Shown one piece after another: positions 32,231 through 42,890 of a DNA stretch of 64,000 bases. The notes beneath the pieces are model-generated. The model did not search any database. It had not been told where the DNA came from and was given only the letters and a program-made list of their open reading frames with translations. The position numbers and the translations under genes are program-made. Location: assembly GCA_047967505.1 (NCBI GenBank), contig CM106540.1, one strand, 5' to 3'. Origin of the DNA: Dipteris shenzhenensis (Eukaryota; Polypodiophyta; Polypodiopsida; Gleicheniales). Positions within the stretch are counted from its first letter, which is position 1. Each line of letters starts with the position of its first letter.

Positions 32231-33980
32231 TATTGACTAAAGCATAACCCCAAAAGAAACAATTACCACTCATGGACTGCCTAGTGTCATAATATCCAGC
32301 CCAACCCGAGTCACTGTAAGCATGCATCCGCAAGTCATCCCCCCTGGGAAACATCAAGCCATAAGACTTTGTGCCTTGCAAGTAACGGAAGATGCGTTTT
32401 ACAGCTTGCCAATGTGATGCCTTTGAGCTGTGCATATACATGCTCACCTGTGATACTGCAAACTCAATATCTGGCCGTGTATTGCACAAATAAATGAGGC
32501 ATCCAACATCCTGACTATAGCGTGTCATCTACTGATTCAACTGCATCATACATAGTAAGAACTTGGATTAAGACATAATAATGCCACGTCTCTCTTGTAT
32601 AAATTGGATCCCTAAATAAAAATGTAACATGCCCAAATCTTACATGTCAAATGTAGCTTTCAATTCAGCTTTGAAATATGCAATTTTTTCTTCATGTGAT
32701 CCTGTGAGCAGCATGTCGTCTACATAAAGAATGATGACCAAAATATCCCCCCCAGCCTTCTTGATGTAGAGGGTACTTTCAGTTGGACTGTTATGAAACC
32801 CCTTGCTGGTCAGAAAGGCATCAATCTTGGAGAACCATGCACGTGCGGCTTGTTTCAACCCATACAAAGCTTTATTCAGGTTGCAAACTTTATGTGCATT
32901 ACCTGAAATTTCAAAGTTACGAGGTTATTTGACATAAACCTCTTCCAACAAGTCTCCATTAAGAAAAGCTGTTTTTATATCCAATTGATAAACATTCCAA
33001 TCAAAATTTGCAACCATAGCAATAACTGGTCTGATAGTGGTCATCCTGGAAGTAGGAGCAAATGCCTTCTCATAATCAATGCCCTTCTTCTGACTTAGCA
33101 ACTAGCCGTGCCTTGTACCTGTCAATGGACCCATTTGACTTTCTTTTTACTTTGAAAACCCATCTGGTACCTATGGCATTCTTTCCTGGTGGCAAATCCA
33201 CAAGATTCTAAGTCTAATTTTTCTCAATGAACTGCAACTCATCTTGCATGGCATGCATCCAATGAACATTGTCCTTAGCTTCTTCGAAAGTATCAAGCTC
33301 TTCCTCTTCTTCAAAAGTATCAGGCTCTTCCTCATCAAGAAGAGTACCTGCATAATCTAATTCAACAGAAAGAGCCCCCTCTTCGTGCCTTGCTGCACCA
33401 CGAGTTCTACCAGGTAAAGGAGCATCAAGTTTACTCTCCCTGAGAGTTTGGAGCAGCCAATTGGAAACAGATTTGGTTGCGTGTATTTCTATAATCTCTT
33501 GCCTGACAACATCTTCCATTGCCGAGCTTGCTGCAAATTCTGATTTTCAGCAGGGATGTCAGATGCGGAACCCAAAGCAATGGGTATCAATACCTCAAAA
33601 GTATCATCTGATGTAGAAGAAGCTGGCACATTAAATTCAGCTTGTGTATGTGCTGAATTTTCTAAAAAGATTACATCTCTGCTCACAAATTCTTGCGTGA
33701 AGCAAGATTGTAGAGACGGTAACCTTTGCTCTCTATACTTTACCCAACAAATATGCATTTAAGTGCCTTGTCTGACAGCTTATGTCGAAACTCAACAAGC
33801 ACATGGGCATATGCAACACATCCAAAGACACGAAAATGTTCCACTGAAGGCTTTCTCCCATGCCAAACTTCATAAGGAGTCTTTGTTTTCAAAGCCTTAG
33901 TGGGAGCCCAATTCAAAACATAGTTGGCATACATGAGACCCTCAAGCCAAAACCTGTGAGGCACATAAAAAGTTACAAGA
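32231..33980 (-). pseudogene. Copia D pol remnant (integrase end, RT, RNase H)
   Basis: From high coordinates: PHRFWLEGLMYANYVLNW and RVFGCVAYAHVLVEFRHK (integrase C-terminal block, 33964-33740), FVSRDVIFLENSAHTQAEF, an acidic linker (EEEPDTFEEEEELDTFEE), TRWVFKVKRKSNGSIDRYKA at the RT start in a second frame, MYGLKQAARAWFSK and the intact catalytic VIILYVDDMLLTGS (32700-32725), then VGCLIYLCNTRPDIEFAVSQ and DSGWAGYYDTRQSMSGN (RNase H start). RNase H is cut short, and the frame runs into LTR-like sequence. Gag, protease and catalytic integrase core are absent. It resembles copia C more than A. Confidence 0.85.
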
Positions 33981-36000
33981 TCAAACTAGAGGAGGATCAA
34001 ACACAACATCCTCCAGTTTAAGATTGTTGCTTTGTAAAAAGAGATGCAGTGAAGAAACTGCACCGTCAATAAAAACCACCTGTTTTTTGCCCTTGTGATT
34101 CTTCTTAATATAAGCCGGCACCCGAAATTTCTGAATCACAGGGTCAAAAACCTGTTGTAACATGGGATGAAAAGAATCTAGTGAAAAGGGTACATCTGCA
34201 TCCAGAACAGAAGAAGAGTCTAGCACATGCATCAGAGGCAAAGGAGCTAGATCAACATCTGTATCCTCCGACGAAGGAGCTGCATCTGATAAAGCAGGAC
34301 TCAGCATGTCAGCACAAAGAGATTCTAGCACAGGCACCATAGGCAAAGGAACAGAATCAACATTAATACACTCTGATATAGGAGCTGCAACTGGTAAATC
34401 ATGAGCCATCATGTCAGCATCACCCTGGGTATCATCCTAAGATAGAACATGTGCATCATCCTGTATAATCTCCTCTTCAACAGGCAACTCCATAGCTTGA
34501 AGAGAAGGAGGCTGAATATGCTCCACAATAGACGGATCCTGAGCTTCCTCAGCAAGAAGAGTAGCCTGAGATTTAACGACCTTTCGCCAATGTTGCTTCT
34601 GAACAGGCTTTGGAAAGGAAGCCGGAGCAGAGGCAGGAGGGAAAGGAGGAGGAACAGGTAAGAACAGGAAGCATGGATCGGGAAGCAGAAGGGCAAGCAC
34701 AAGCATAGTGGCCAACCTGACGACACTGATAACAAGCTGTAGGAAAATAAGTAAAGTGCAGCCGGATGGGCAAGGGATGAGCAAAGCCCAAATCCAGATC
34801 CAGAGAAGAAGGCACCGGCTGCACCATATCCCATAAAATACATATGCGAACATCCCGAGTAGCCTGTAAAAACTCCAGTCTCGGAACATGTAAAGGCCTC
34901 CCCAAAAGCGCTGCAAGGGTAGGAGGATGATGCTGAAGAAGAGGCATAGGTAGCGCTTTGAGGGTAATCGAGACCGGACAGTGTCAGAAGAGAGGCTCAC
35001 GGATCGAAGAGCGGATCCCAGGACATCACATAAGCAAAAAAACCAGCCCCAAGAACACCAGCACGACTGATCAGTCGCTCCACCACATCGATTGAAGAAC
35101 AGTGAGCATAATAGAACCCTTTGCCCAGAAAGACAAAGGAAGAAATACAATCCGGACCCACTGCAACTTCAGCCCAACGACGAAGATGAGCTGCAGAGAG
35201 AATCCTGCCCATAAAATAAAGACAGAGCCCAAACTGCTGAGCCTGACGAAGACTACAGACCAGAGGGGCAGAATCCAGAGAGCAAACAAGGGGAGAACCC
35301 GAAGTAGGAACTTCCATGACTGAGGCTGCACATAGCTGTCGAAGAAGATCCAACTGGAGTGAAGGAGGAGGACCATTTGCAACATCCAATTTGGCTGATT
35401 TGAAAGAACATGAGGGAACCAAACCACCATGCTTCCGCCGAATAAAAACACGTGGAGAAGGCAAGGCAGAAGGAGGGGCTGATGCCGAGAACACAAAGGA
35501 ATCAGATGAGGGAGCGACAGGAAGAAAGGAGGACGAAGCGTCATGAACAGGTGGAACTGGAAAAAGCTGTACAGAGGGAAAGAGAGGTACAGCCAAGTTC
35601 GGTACAGCCTGTACGGACTAAAGAGAAATAGGAAATAGGGCAAACTATACGGACGAAGGGTGGCAGCAGGCTATACAGACGGAGCAAGACAAGGGAATTG
35701 TATGGGCGCATTAAATGCAGGCTGCTGTACAGACAAAATAGGGACATGAGGTACGGAAAGAAACGGAGAAGGAGACGGGACATAAACATGATGTGCAGAC
35801 GCAGGCCGTACAGACGGCTGTACGGACTGCAAGTCGACAGGCTGAGAAGGTACCGGACAGTGAATCAGCAGGCTATACGGACAGCAAATCAGCAAGTTGT
35901 ATGGACGTCGGGGCTGGTACGGATGAAGAGACAGCAGAAACTGAAGATGACGAGGTAGACAGGGTACAAACGGGGAAGGGGGAGGCAGAGGAGCTCTCCA
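33981..36000 (-). pseudogene. ORF1 of a second plant LINE family (DUF4283 + CCHC)
   Basis: Several joined frames on the minus strand. An N-terminal low-complexity part (35560-36000) is followed by FVFLGKGFYYAHCSSIDVV, the GRGFF-like DUF4283 start (about 35140), ending YVMSWDPLFDP. In the next frame, ITLKALPMPLLQ...FLQATRDVRICILWDMV and ACYQCRQVGHYACACP form the knuckle (about 34720). The C-terminal acidic/hydrophobic repeats (PLPMVPVLES, PLPLMHVLDS) run to FDPPLV, ending at 33981. It differs from the ORF1 of 29190-30523. The adjoining sequence on its downstream side is copia D, so its ORF2 is missing. Confidence 0.65.
35560..35930. repeat. GTACGGAC-rich segment
   Basis: About ten variants of CTGTACGGAC, CTATACGGAC and CTGTACAGAC are scattered over 370 bp at irregular spacing. 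It lies inside the N-terminal part of the LINE ORF1 remnant. Similar words occur in the leaders of copia A, B and C. Confidence 0.6.
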
Positions 36001-36034
36001 TCACACACACTCCACTCCTCACACACACTTCTCC

Positions 36035-36120
36035 ACACCGTGTGTTCACACACACACACACACATTTTTTTTTTGGAGTGAAATCCTCGATTGATTATAT
36101 TATATGAGTAGCAACTTCAA
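36035..36120 (-). repeat. CA microsatellite and short T-run
   Basis: (CA)n at about 36045-36063, then ten T residues and GGAGTGAAATCCTCG. The T run could be the poly(A) end of a tiny minus-strand retroposon fragment, but too little is left to identify it. Confidence 0.4.
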
Positions 36121-36129
36121 AACAAGGTG
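36119..36129. repeat. Left target duplication of L1 deletion derivative
   Basis: aacaaggtg (9 bp, up to 11 with adjoining As), repeated at 39129-39139 directly after the poly(A) tail. Confidence 0.85.
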
Positions 36130-36138
36130 CTGCTGCTC

Positions 36139-36890
36139 CCCGTGAGCTACTGCCCCCCCTCTCCCTCTCTCAGCCAGCCCCCTCTCCCTCTCCCTCTGCC
36201 TCGCTGCCCCCCCTCTCCCCCCTTCGCTGCTCCTCCTCTCCCTCCCCTCTCGCCAGCCCCCTCTCCCTCCTCCCTCACCCTCCCTCTCCCCTTCCTCCTC
36301 CCCGCCCTCCCTCTCCCCCCCCCGCTGCCCCCTACCTCTCCCTCCCTGCTGCCCCTACCTCTCCCTCCCCGCCCTACCTCTCCCCCACCCATCAGCCCCC
36401 CCGCCCCCCTTCTCCTCCCCCGTCCCCTCCCCCGTCATCCCTCTCCCCCCCCGCTGCCCCCCTCCCCGCTGCCCCCTTCTCCTCCGCCCTCCCTCTCCCC
36501 CGCCAGCCCCCCCGCCCCCTTCTCCCCCGCCCCCCTCCCTCGCCCTCCCTCTCCCCCCCCCGCTGCTCTCCCCCTCCCCCATCCTTTCCATTCCCCCGCC
36601 CTCCTTTCCTCTCCCCCTCCCCCTCCTTCCTCTCCCCCGCCCTCCCTTTCCCTCCCTCCTATCCCCCCCCCCAAGGAGACACACACACACACACACACAA
36701 AAAGAGTTTTATAAATTAAAAAAAAACCTCCTCCCTCTCCCCCCACCCCCTTCCTTCCTAACTCAGCTCCCCATGCCTCCCCCTCAGCCTACCTCCATCT
36801 CCCCCTTCAGTCTATCCTCTCCTTCCCTTCCCCTCTCTCCTACCCTCTCTTTCTCCTTGCGCCCGCGTTCAAGGCGTCCTGGGCAGTAGT
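36139..36890 (+). other. Pyrimidine-rich 5' UTR of L1 derivative
   Basis: About 740 bp of CCCTCTCCC / CGCTGCCCC blocks with few purines, interrupted by a CA run (36678-36700) and an AT-rich patch. The start CTGCTGCTCCCC matches the young L1 near its 5' end. The long open frames on both strands here are artefacts of composition. Confidence 0.8.
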
Positions 36891-36939
36891 TTCACGGACG
36901 GAGCTTTTTCAGTGTTGGAATCGGCCTTTTCACATCGAT

Positions 36940-37580
36940 TGGCGAATGGATCCCCATTCAGCCAATCTCCGTCCACCTCCACCGGCCGCGAGAACCGACA
37001 TTTTTTTAGAAGACGAGTTGCAACAGCTCAAGAAAGATGTGGAATTAGAGGGCTCCACATCACTTTTCGCCCACATCTTTGGGTCACACCCTTCCAGATC
37101 ACAGGCTAGAGACTAGATGCTGGCGGCGTTACCAGGAGACCTCGCCCCACACCTCAGAGATATTCGACTTTTGGGACGTGGATTCTTCCAAGTGGTTTTC
37201 GACTCCCACGAGTCCACAGCCCTTGTTCTCAAAGCTAATCCCCTGGCTTTGGGTTCCAGGAGGATCTTTCTTTTACCCTACACCTTGGGCTTCGATCCGG
37301 TCGAGGAGGACAGGCAGGTCACATCACTGTTCATTAGATTTCTTGGTCTTCCTCAGGTCTACCATCGACTGCTTGCCACTATTAGAGCCACATTCAGAGT
37401 GGTCACTGAGATCCCCTCCCTTCCTAGCATGCCTTCTTCCTCGGCAGAGGCAGTCAATGCAGATGGGGTGCCTCGTGTTAGGGTCATTGTCTTTGACCCT
37501 AACATCTCAGATGACCACATTATGTTTCAGCGTCCAGACGGCTCTCTCTTTCGATAGAGAGTCGAGATTTCAGGTAGACA
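36940..37580 (+). pseudogene. L1 derivative ORF1 (DUF4283), truncated
   Basis: DELQQLKKDVELEGSTSLFA near 37010, FGSHPSRSQAR-like, then a stop and an open frame from 37117: MLAALPGDLAPHLRDIRLLG, RGFFQVVFDSHESTALVLKA, LGFDPVEEDRQVTSLFIRFL, LPQVYHRLLATIRATFRVV and VPRVRVIVFDPNISDDHIMF, ending QRPDGSLFR at a stop near 37555. This is the best preserved DUF4283 domain in the window. The knuckle and tail are deleted; the sequence jumps to the endonuclease at about 37585. Confidence 0.88.
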
Positions 37581-37584
37581 GTTC

Positions 37585-37695
37585 TGTACTCTTGGTCGAA
37601 TAGGAGAATACACATGCCCATTCATGCACGAATTGACAGATTTTATGTAGACGATTGGGCACTTGACAGAGGAGGATCTGTATGCATTGGGAGAG
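37585..37695 (+). pseudogene. Endonuclease scrap in L1 derivative
   Basis: MPIHARIDRFYVDDWALDRG, matching the young L1 endonuclease near 28650. About 110 bp only. The S-D-H catalytic end is missing. Confidence 0.85.
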
Positions 37696-38960
37696 GAGCC
37701 CTGCATCTACAGTGGGAGCATGGAAAGCCTTCAGGAAGCTTCCTGCAGACTAACAGGCCCAGATGGTTCTTAATCTCAGAGGGAGTGCAGGGAGAGTCCA
37801 ACAGATTGATGCAGCCTTGCCCTTGGATTGGGTGGACAGAGATGACATGCCTATTACTTGCTCCACCTGAATGGGGGCATTTTTCAGATTGGGAGTTCCT
37901 TTACAGGTGATTGCTTTTCTTGACCCACATGAGGATGCCTTAGTATTTGATGTTTCTTCGGGGGGCAGGCTGTCCAGATCCACAGACGATATCTCGTTGG
38001 AGGTACCGTTTCAGCCAGTCAGGATAGTGGGCTTCATGGAGCATGGCTCTCTTTCACAATGGTACTTTGATCCTGACCCGCTTCTCCTCCCCCTTGGCTC
38101 ATGGAGGCTGTGGCTCTATGGAGGTGTCCCAATTAAGTTTTTGCAGTGGGACCCTGGGGAATGGGAATGGATAGATGAAGGGCACCGAGAGAAGGGCATC
38201 CCCTTCTTTCGTTACACGGTCAGTAATGCTAGGAAATTCCAGCTCAGCTGTAGGGGTTGGAGGCCCACCAGCGCTCATCATTGGGAGAACTTTCAGATTC
38301 CTACTGACTTGCAGAAATTTTTTTGGCAAAGACTCTGGAAATCCCACCTAAATAGAAAACTCACTCTCTTCTTTTGGCTTTCTATTCATGGTGGGATAGC
38401 AGTAAACCATTGGAGGTCCAGGTTCGGAGCTGACCCTTCTTGCCCTCGCTGCCTTTCTGCTTTGGAGACAATAGAGCACTACCTTTGGGATTGCTGATAG
38501 GCGAGAATCATATGGAAGGGGATTGCAAGACTTTTCAGCACTTTTGTTCGCCTACCTTTCTATATGACCTGGGGATCAGAGACTTGGCTTACTCTTTCAA
38601 GGCCCCAGGTATTTTTTGAGAGACTTGATTCCTCTTGGGCTCTTCACATCCGACGACACCTTGTGGAGTCATGCTCTCTAGAGGATGTTCCGGCCACTCT
38701 TTTCAGGGCTGCTCACTCCTCGGTCGACTCTCCTTGGGAGATCCTAGCTAGCATTGCAGCATGGCACATTTGGAGAGCCAGATACACTGAGGCTTTGGAG
38801 GGTTCTCAGGTTCACCCTTCTCAGATCTTGGCCAATACTTGGATAGATACGATACACTCTGATGGCCATTTGGGCGACCATGCAGGGATCATATCGAGCA
38901 GCCTCCTCCAGGAAAGTTACTTTTCTCAGAGATTGGAGAGACTCTCCCTTCTTTGCTGAG
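37695..38960 (+). pseudogene. zf-RVT part of L1 derivative ORF2
   Basis: Starts with degraded LHLQWEHGKPSGSF and runs into a long open frame from 37871: GVPLQVIAFLDPHEDALVFD, ISLEVPFQPVRIVGFMEHGS, LFFWLSIHGGIAVNHWRSRF and the finger CPRCLSALETIEHYLWDC, ending at TGA (38495). The C-terminus continues after the stop as MTWGSETWLTLSRPQVFFER and HIWRARYTEALEGSQ to 38957. About 70-75% identical to the young L1 by eye. Confidence 0.88.
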
Positions 38961-39130
38961 ACTTCTACAGGGTTGAGATGGCATTTTCAGCCTCAGCCTT
39001 GGTTTCTTTCTACCTCATTCCTCTAAGGTGTTTTTTATTACACGCTTAGCATGGTGTATTTCTGCACAGAGCTTGCTCTAGTGGGTTTCTTTCTTACTTA
39101 ATAGAAGTCTCTTTTTTGGGAAAAAAAAAA
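38961..39130 (+). other. 3' UTR and poly(A) of L1 derivative
   Basis: Ends CTTACTTAATAGAAGTCTC, TTTTTTGGG and 12 A residues. Same 3' end as the young L1. Confidence 0.85.
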
Positions 39131-39139
39131 AACAAGGTG
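39129..39139. repeat. Right target duplication of L1 deletion derivative
   Basis: aaaacaaggtg, partner of 36119-36129. Confidence 0.85.
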
Positions 39140-39399
39140 TTACAATTACATCAACTGAAAATTTTAGTATATGCCAAAAAGACCTCATGATCTATGCAGC
39201 GGGTCTGCAAGCAATCAAAGAAAGATTGCTGCAGAAAGAAAGAAAGAAAGAAATTTTATTAGAGTCATTGGAAGACCGATGGGTCTATGAGACTGGAAGA
39301 AAACCTGATACAAATCACAGTAAGGGTGGAGCTACTGAAACGAGCATCATCACCCATGCTAAATCCTAAGTCTGATCATACGTAATCAAATACATCTGA

Positions 39400-40740
39400 G
39401 TGTAACAATGAAAAGAAAAAGACTAGAGCGGAGCGGAATCCTCCGTATGTCATGTCGCCCTGGCTGGTGCATAGCCGGTCATGGGACGCTAGTGCCCGTC
39501 AAGGGGTGTTGTGCGTCTCGGTCTCCTGGACGAGGCTCAACGCAAGACCAGAGCCACCGTGACTCCCGTGGGACGTATCTCGGGTCTAAACAATGACGGG
39601 AGGTCCCCAGAGTGATCTCTGTATCCCCTCGATGTCTCGTGTGTCGTGCTGCGATCGTCGGGTTAGGGTCTCTGTCACGTCTGCGGCTAGACACTGGACG
39701 ATCAATGTCACTCGATGGGAAGAACTCTATGATCCTGCTCTGAAAGATGTCTGATGATGTAGCCAAGCCCCGTCGCCTGAGTAAGTACTCTCTGTGTCGG
39801 ACTTCCTCGTGAATGAAGGCCACGAGGCATCTCTGATCTAGGTAGGCGAGGAATCTGGAAAGGAGCCTCGAGCAGCGTCTCTGAATAGGCAGTGGTAGCG
39901 ACCTCGGATCTCATAGTACACTGGGCACCTGAAAATAAAATGCTCCTCCGACTAAACCTCCTAACAGTCGCACAATATGCATAAGCGATGCTCCCTAGGA
40001 ATCCCCTCTACTCTGCGGCTCTCTATGCAGAGGCGGTGTGATGATACCTGAAACTGTCCGATGGAGATCCGTACTGAGTGAGGCATATGAAGCTCAGTGT
40101 ACCCCGGTGGTGTGATGAATCTCTCCTCCAAAATACAAAGACAGTAATCTTGGTAGAAACTCAGCTTCACTGGAAGCTCCCTCGACTCCAACCAGGTCCT
40201 AAAGGTGTGTAGCTGCAGAAGATCCTCTTGAATGACCTGGTTGGGGTGTGGCCCGATCGGGATGGTGGGTGGGAGTATTGGAGGGGCATCTAAACTGTAC
40301 TGAAAAGGAGGTATCCTATCGATGTGAAACCCTAGTCTCACAAACCATCTGTGAGTTTGTGCATACCAGCATCGCTCGTCTCCCTTTGCTACCAACCTCA
40401 TGGAGGAATCGAGAGCCAACCATGGCAACCTCTATCTCCCTGATGTGCAGTCCCCATATGATCTAACCGGGTGTAGATATGTGATGGTCTGAAAGACTGC
40501 ATCTAGCTAGAGTGGAGAAGCACCAAACTCAGCCTGAATGATGTGATGTGGTACAAACGGTTTCCCCGGGATCATCCGTGAGAGCATGAGGATCTGTAGG
40601 CGCTCCACCTGTGTCCACTCTATCTCTGACATGTCAGGCCCCCAACAAGGGCTGCCATACATACCGGCTGGTCGGAGCAAGGAGGCGAAGAGAAGAGCCT
40701 TGGTCCGAGGGTCCTGGAAGTGGGAGGGGAGTGGAAGCAT
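39400..40740 (-). pseudogene. LINE-R copy 2 C-terminal region
   Basis: Pieces from high to low coordinates: RPAGMYGSPCWGPDMSEIEW, PWLALDSSMRLVAKGDERCW, IQEDLLQLHTFRTWLESREL, LRISIGQFQVSSHRLCIESR and HRLCILCDC, a stop, the FRCP-like continuation, then IRHREYLLRRRGLATSS-like and the arginine-rich tail. Frames break at four or more points. Confidence 0.82.
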
Positions 40741-41337
40741 TGTCTCTCTAGCCGAGCCACTGAGGCGTATCCCCTACTCAGTCTGGCCTGCATCGCTAGT
40801 CTCATCGTGAAAATCGCGTCGGAGAAGATGACCCCCAAGTAAGTGTATGAGGATATGATCTCAACTGGTGACCCACCAAAAGCAAAAGCAAACTGCTTCC
40901 GTTGCATGTTTGCTCGAGAGGTGTTAAAGATCATGACCTTGGTCTTGCCAAGGTTGACCTCCAAATCATGGGATAAACAAAAAGCGTGCAGTGCATCTAG
41001 GTGTCGCTGGAGTCCCTCGGGTGTGGACGACAAGAGTGCCACATCATCTGCATAAAGAATAATCCCGATGATGATCTCGGCAAGTGAGCAACCGGTCCCT
41101 CCGAACGCCCCCATGAAAGTCTCAAGCTCATCGATGTAGAGGCCAAACAGGGTTGGTGATAAGGGACAACCCTGTTTGACCCCTATGGTACTCGAGATCT
41201 CATTTGTCCAACCTGCGCCTGTCCGAACTCAGCCTGAGACTCTCTCATAAAGTGCCATGACTGCCCAGATGATCTCCTGATCAAATCCCAGTGTCTGTAG
41301 GCGTGTGTTGAGACGAGCTCGAGGTACTGTGTCATTG
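40740..41337 (-). pseudogene. LINE-R copy 2 reverse transcriptase (palm)
   Basis: DTVPRARLNTRLQTLGFDQE and WAVMALYERVSG, a TGA, GVKQGCPLSPTLFGLYIDEL and IGIILYADDVALLSSTPEGL with the intact catalytic YADD (about 41040-41055), LEVNLGKTKVMIFNTSRANM, SPVEIISSYTYLGVIFS, then RLSRGYASVARLERQCFHS. One stop and one shift only. Confidence 0.9.
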
Positions 41338-41390
41338 AGGAGGCCAGATCACGGAAGGAGAGGGTATATTGCTGCTTTGTGGATTTCCTA
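41338..41390 (+). other. Inverted RT segment at LINE-R copy 2 5' end
   Basis: On the plus strand it reads EARSRKERVYCCFVDF, the block that should come directly before KAFDTVPRA in the sense direction. It is joined head to head to DTVPRA. This is the expected outcome of twin priming. Confidence 0.75.
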
Positions 41391-41399
41391 AAAAAGCCA

Positions 41400-41900
41400 A
41401 ACAGAGAGAAAGTAGGATCACCAAAGACTTTACAATTCCTATATGTTCATAAAGTCCATAGTGCCCAGTATCAAACCCAAATGAAGAAAAGATGAAACTC
41501 CGGTTTGGATGGATGAAACCCAAATAGCCAGAAGAACTTCCCAAATGGAACAGATGGGAATCTCGCTCGCAGGCGCTGTTGAAGCAGATAAAAAAACTCA
41601 CGAAAGCACGGACAATGCCAAAACAAGTGAGGCACAGTCTCCGAAGAAGCAGAACATCTGTGGCAAAGTGCAGGAGCAATGTGTCGATGAGCTAATAGCT
41701 GTCCAGATGGAAACACTCCCAAAAGAACTCACCAAAAGAAAACATGTTGCCGAAGCGGTACTTTATAGGCCCAAAGTTTCCGTAATCTTTTCCTCCACCA
41801 CCACTTGGTTGGGCGATGCATTCGCCAATCACCTCTCTCTCAAACCCAAGGTTGAGGCGCACGCACACACATACTGGCTAGTATTTGGACAGACAATGTA
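41400..41900 (-). pseudogene. zf-RVT fragment of a second L1 family
   Basis: GVFPSGQLLAHRHIAPALCH, then the finger CHRCSASSETVPHLFWHCPC and FGFHPSKPEFHLFFIWV, ending near 41400. It resembles 44300-45092 (CPRCHLTSESIPHLLWFC) more than the 25303 family. 5' side degraded into ASPNQVVV-like sequence. Only the C-terminal domain is present. Confidence 0.7.
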
Positions 41901-41989
41901 CACACTTTGATAGTCGTCTCGGTGAGCATGGAGGGGTCTTCCTGAGAGGCATTTGCAATAGAACAATTTACCTCGGGGAGTAGGAGTGG

Positions 41990-42200
41990 CTCCCCGTTTA
42001 TCTCATAGTCCACCACAAGGTTGTGATGGCCCTTTCAGCCTCAACCTTGGTGCTTTAAGAGCTCTTTTTGATGAGCCAGGTTGTTTGCCCTTTCAGGAAA
42101 TTTTGTTTCTCATGCTATGCATGATGTATTTCTACCATGAGCATTGCTCTTAGGGTATTTTTCATACTTTAATATAACTCTTTTCAATGGAAAGTAAAAA
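41990..42200 (+). other. L1 3' UTR fragment (+)
   Basis: TTTCAGCCTCAACCTTGG, ATGATGTATTTCTACCATGA and TACTTTAATATAACTC, then an A-rich tail. This aligns with the end of the derivative at 38980-39130. Confidence 0.65.
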
Positions 42201-42797
42201 TAAAATCACAAGCCTGAAAATCATAAACTCCATCACACAAAGCGGGACTAGCTACTATGACATCCCAATTGACATCATTAATGCCCAACAGTGGGTGTAG
42301 AACATAGAAACATATGCTCTCACACGTACAAATGAGAATTCATTTATACAAAGGTCTTCGTACTGAGTTTCTTAAGCATGCCCAAACTTATAATGAGAAA
42401 GGAAGCATATATCACAACTATTAGCTTCATATTAGCCATCCACAAGGTTATAAACCATTAACTCATCCTAAATACCAAGGATTGGTTGATGGCCATATCA
42501 GCATTACCTTACAAAGGGTGGAGATCCTTGTATAAACATATCACACATACACACATAAGCATATACATAAATCCAGACTTGGTATAATGAAGGCTAGACA
42601 GTAGGGATAGAAAAGAAGATCGCATGTTTCCAATAGTTGGAATATAAGCACACTTGCTCAACATAAGGGCATTATAAGTTGCTACTAGTAACTTAGAGAC
42701 ATGCAGCGCCAATGGTATCACAACAACAGCATCAAACAAGGATGATTCAGCTTAGCATAGAGTTGCTATTTTGAACATACGCTCTCCAACCTTTTTC
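42201..42797. other. Unassigned spacer
   Basis: AT-rich sequence without a coding or TE signal that I can recognise. Confidence 0.4.
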
Positions 42798-42890
42798 CCC
42801 CCCCCAAAGAAAAGACTTCTATTAAGTATGGAAGAAGTTCCAAGAGCAAAGCTCATGAGAGAAGTACATCATGCTCATCTTGAGGCATAA
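42798..42890 (-). other. L1 3' end fragment (-)
   Basis: Reverse strand ends TACTTAATAGAAGTCTTTTC, the L1 3' signature, and carries GAGCTTTGCTCTTGGA. The poly(A) is replaced by a short G run (42790-42797 reads C on the plus strand). Confidence 0.6.

Larger units (their letters stand above)
36130..39130 (+). mobile_element. L1 internal-deletion derivative with intact ends
   Basis: A 3.0-kb plus-strand relative of the 6.4-kb L1. It keeps the pyrimidine-rich 5' UTR, ORF1, a scrap of endonuclease, the zf-RVT part, the 3' UTR and poly(A), with a target duplication. The whole RT and most of the endonuclease are missing. Since both ends and the duplication are present, it may have been mobilised in this deleted form by other L1 proteins, although deletion after insertion cannot be ruled out. 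Confidence 0.88.
39231..41390 (-). mobile_element. LINE-R copy 2, same inverted 5' junction as copy 1
   Basis: A minus-strand relative of copy 1, about 95% identical by eye over its length. The tail is (CTTT)n seen as AAAG repeats at 39232-39252, the hairpin is at 39273-39286, then 3' UTR, C-terminal region and RT. At its 5' end (41338-41390) the RT motif ERVYCCFVDF reads on the plus strand, against the rest of the element. Confidence 0.88.

Noticed and set aside
36127-36746. Proline-rich and glycine/arginine-rich proteins
   Set aside because: Same pyrimidine tract artefact in the L1 derivative.
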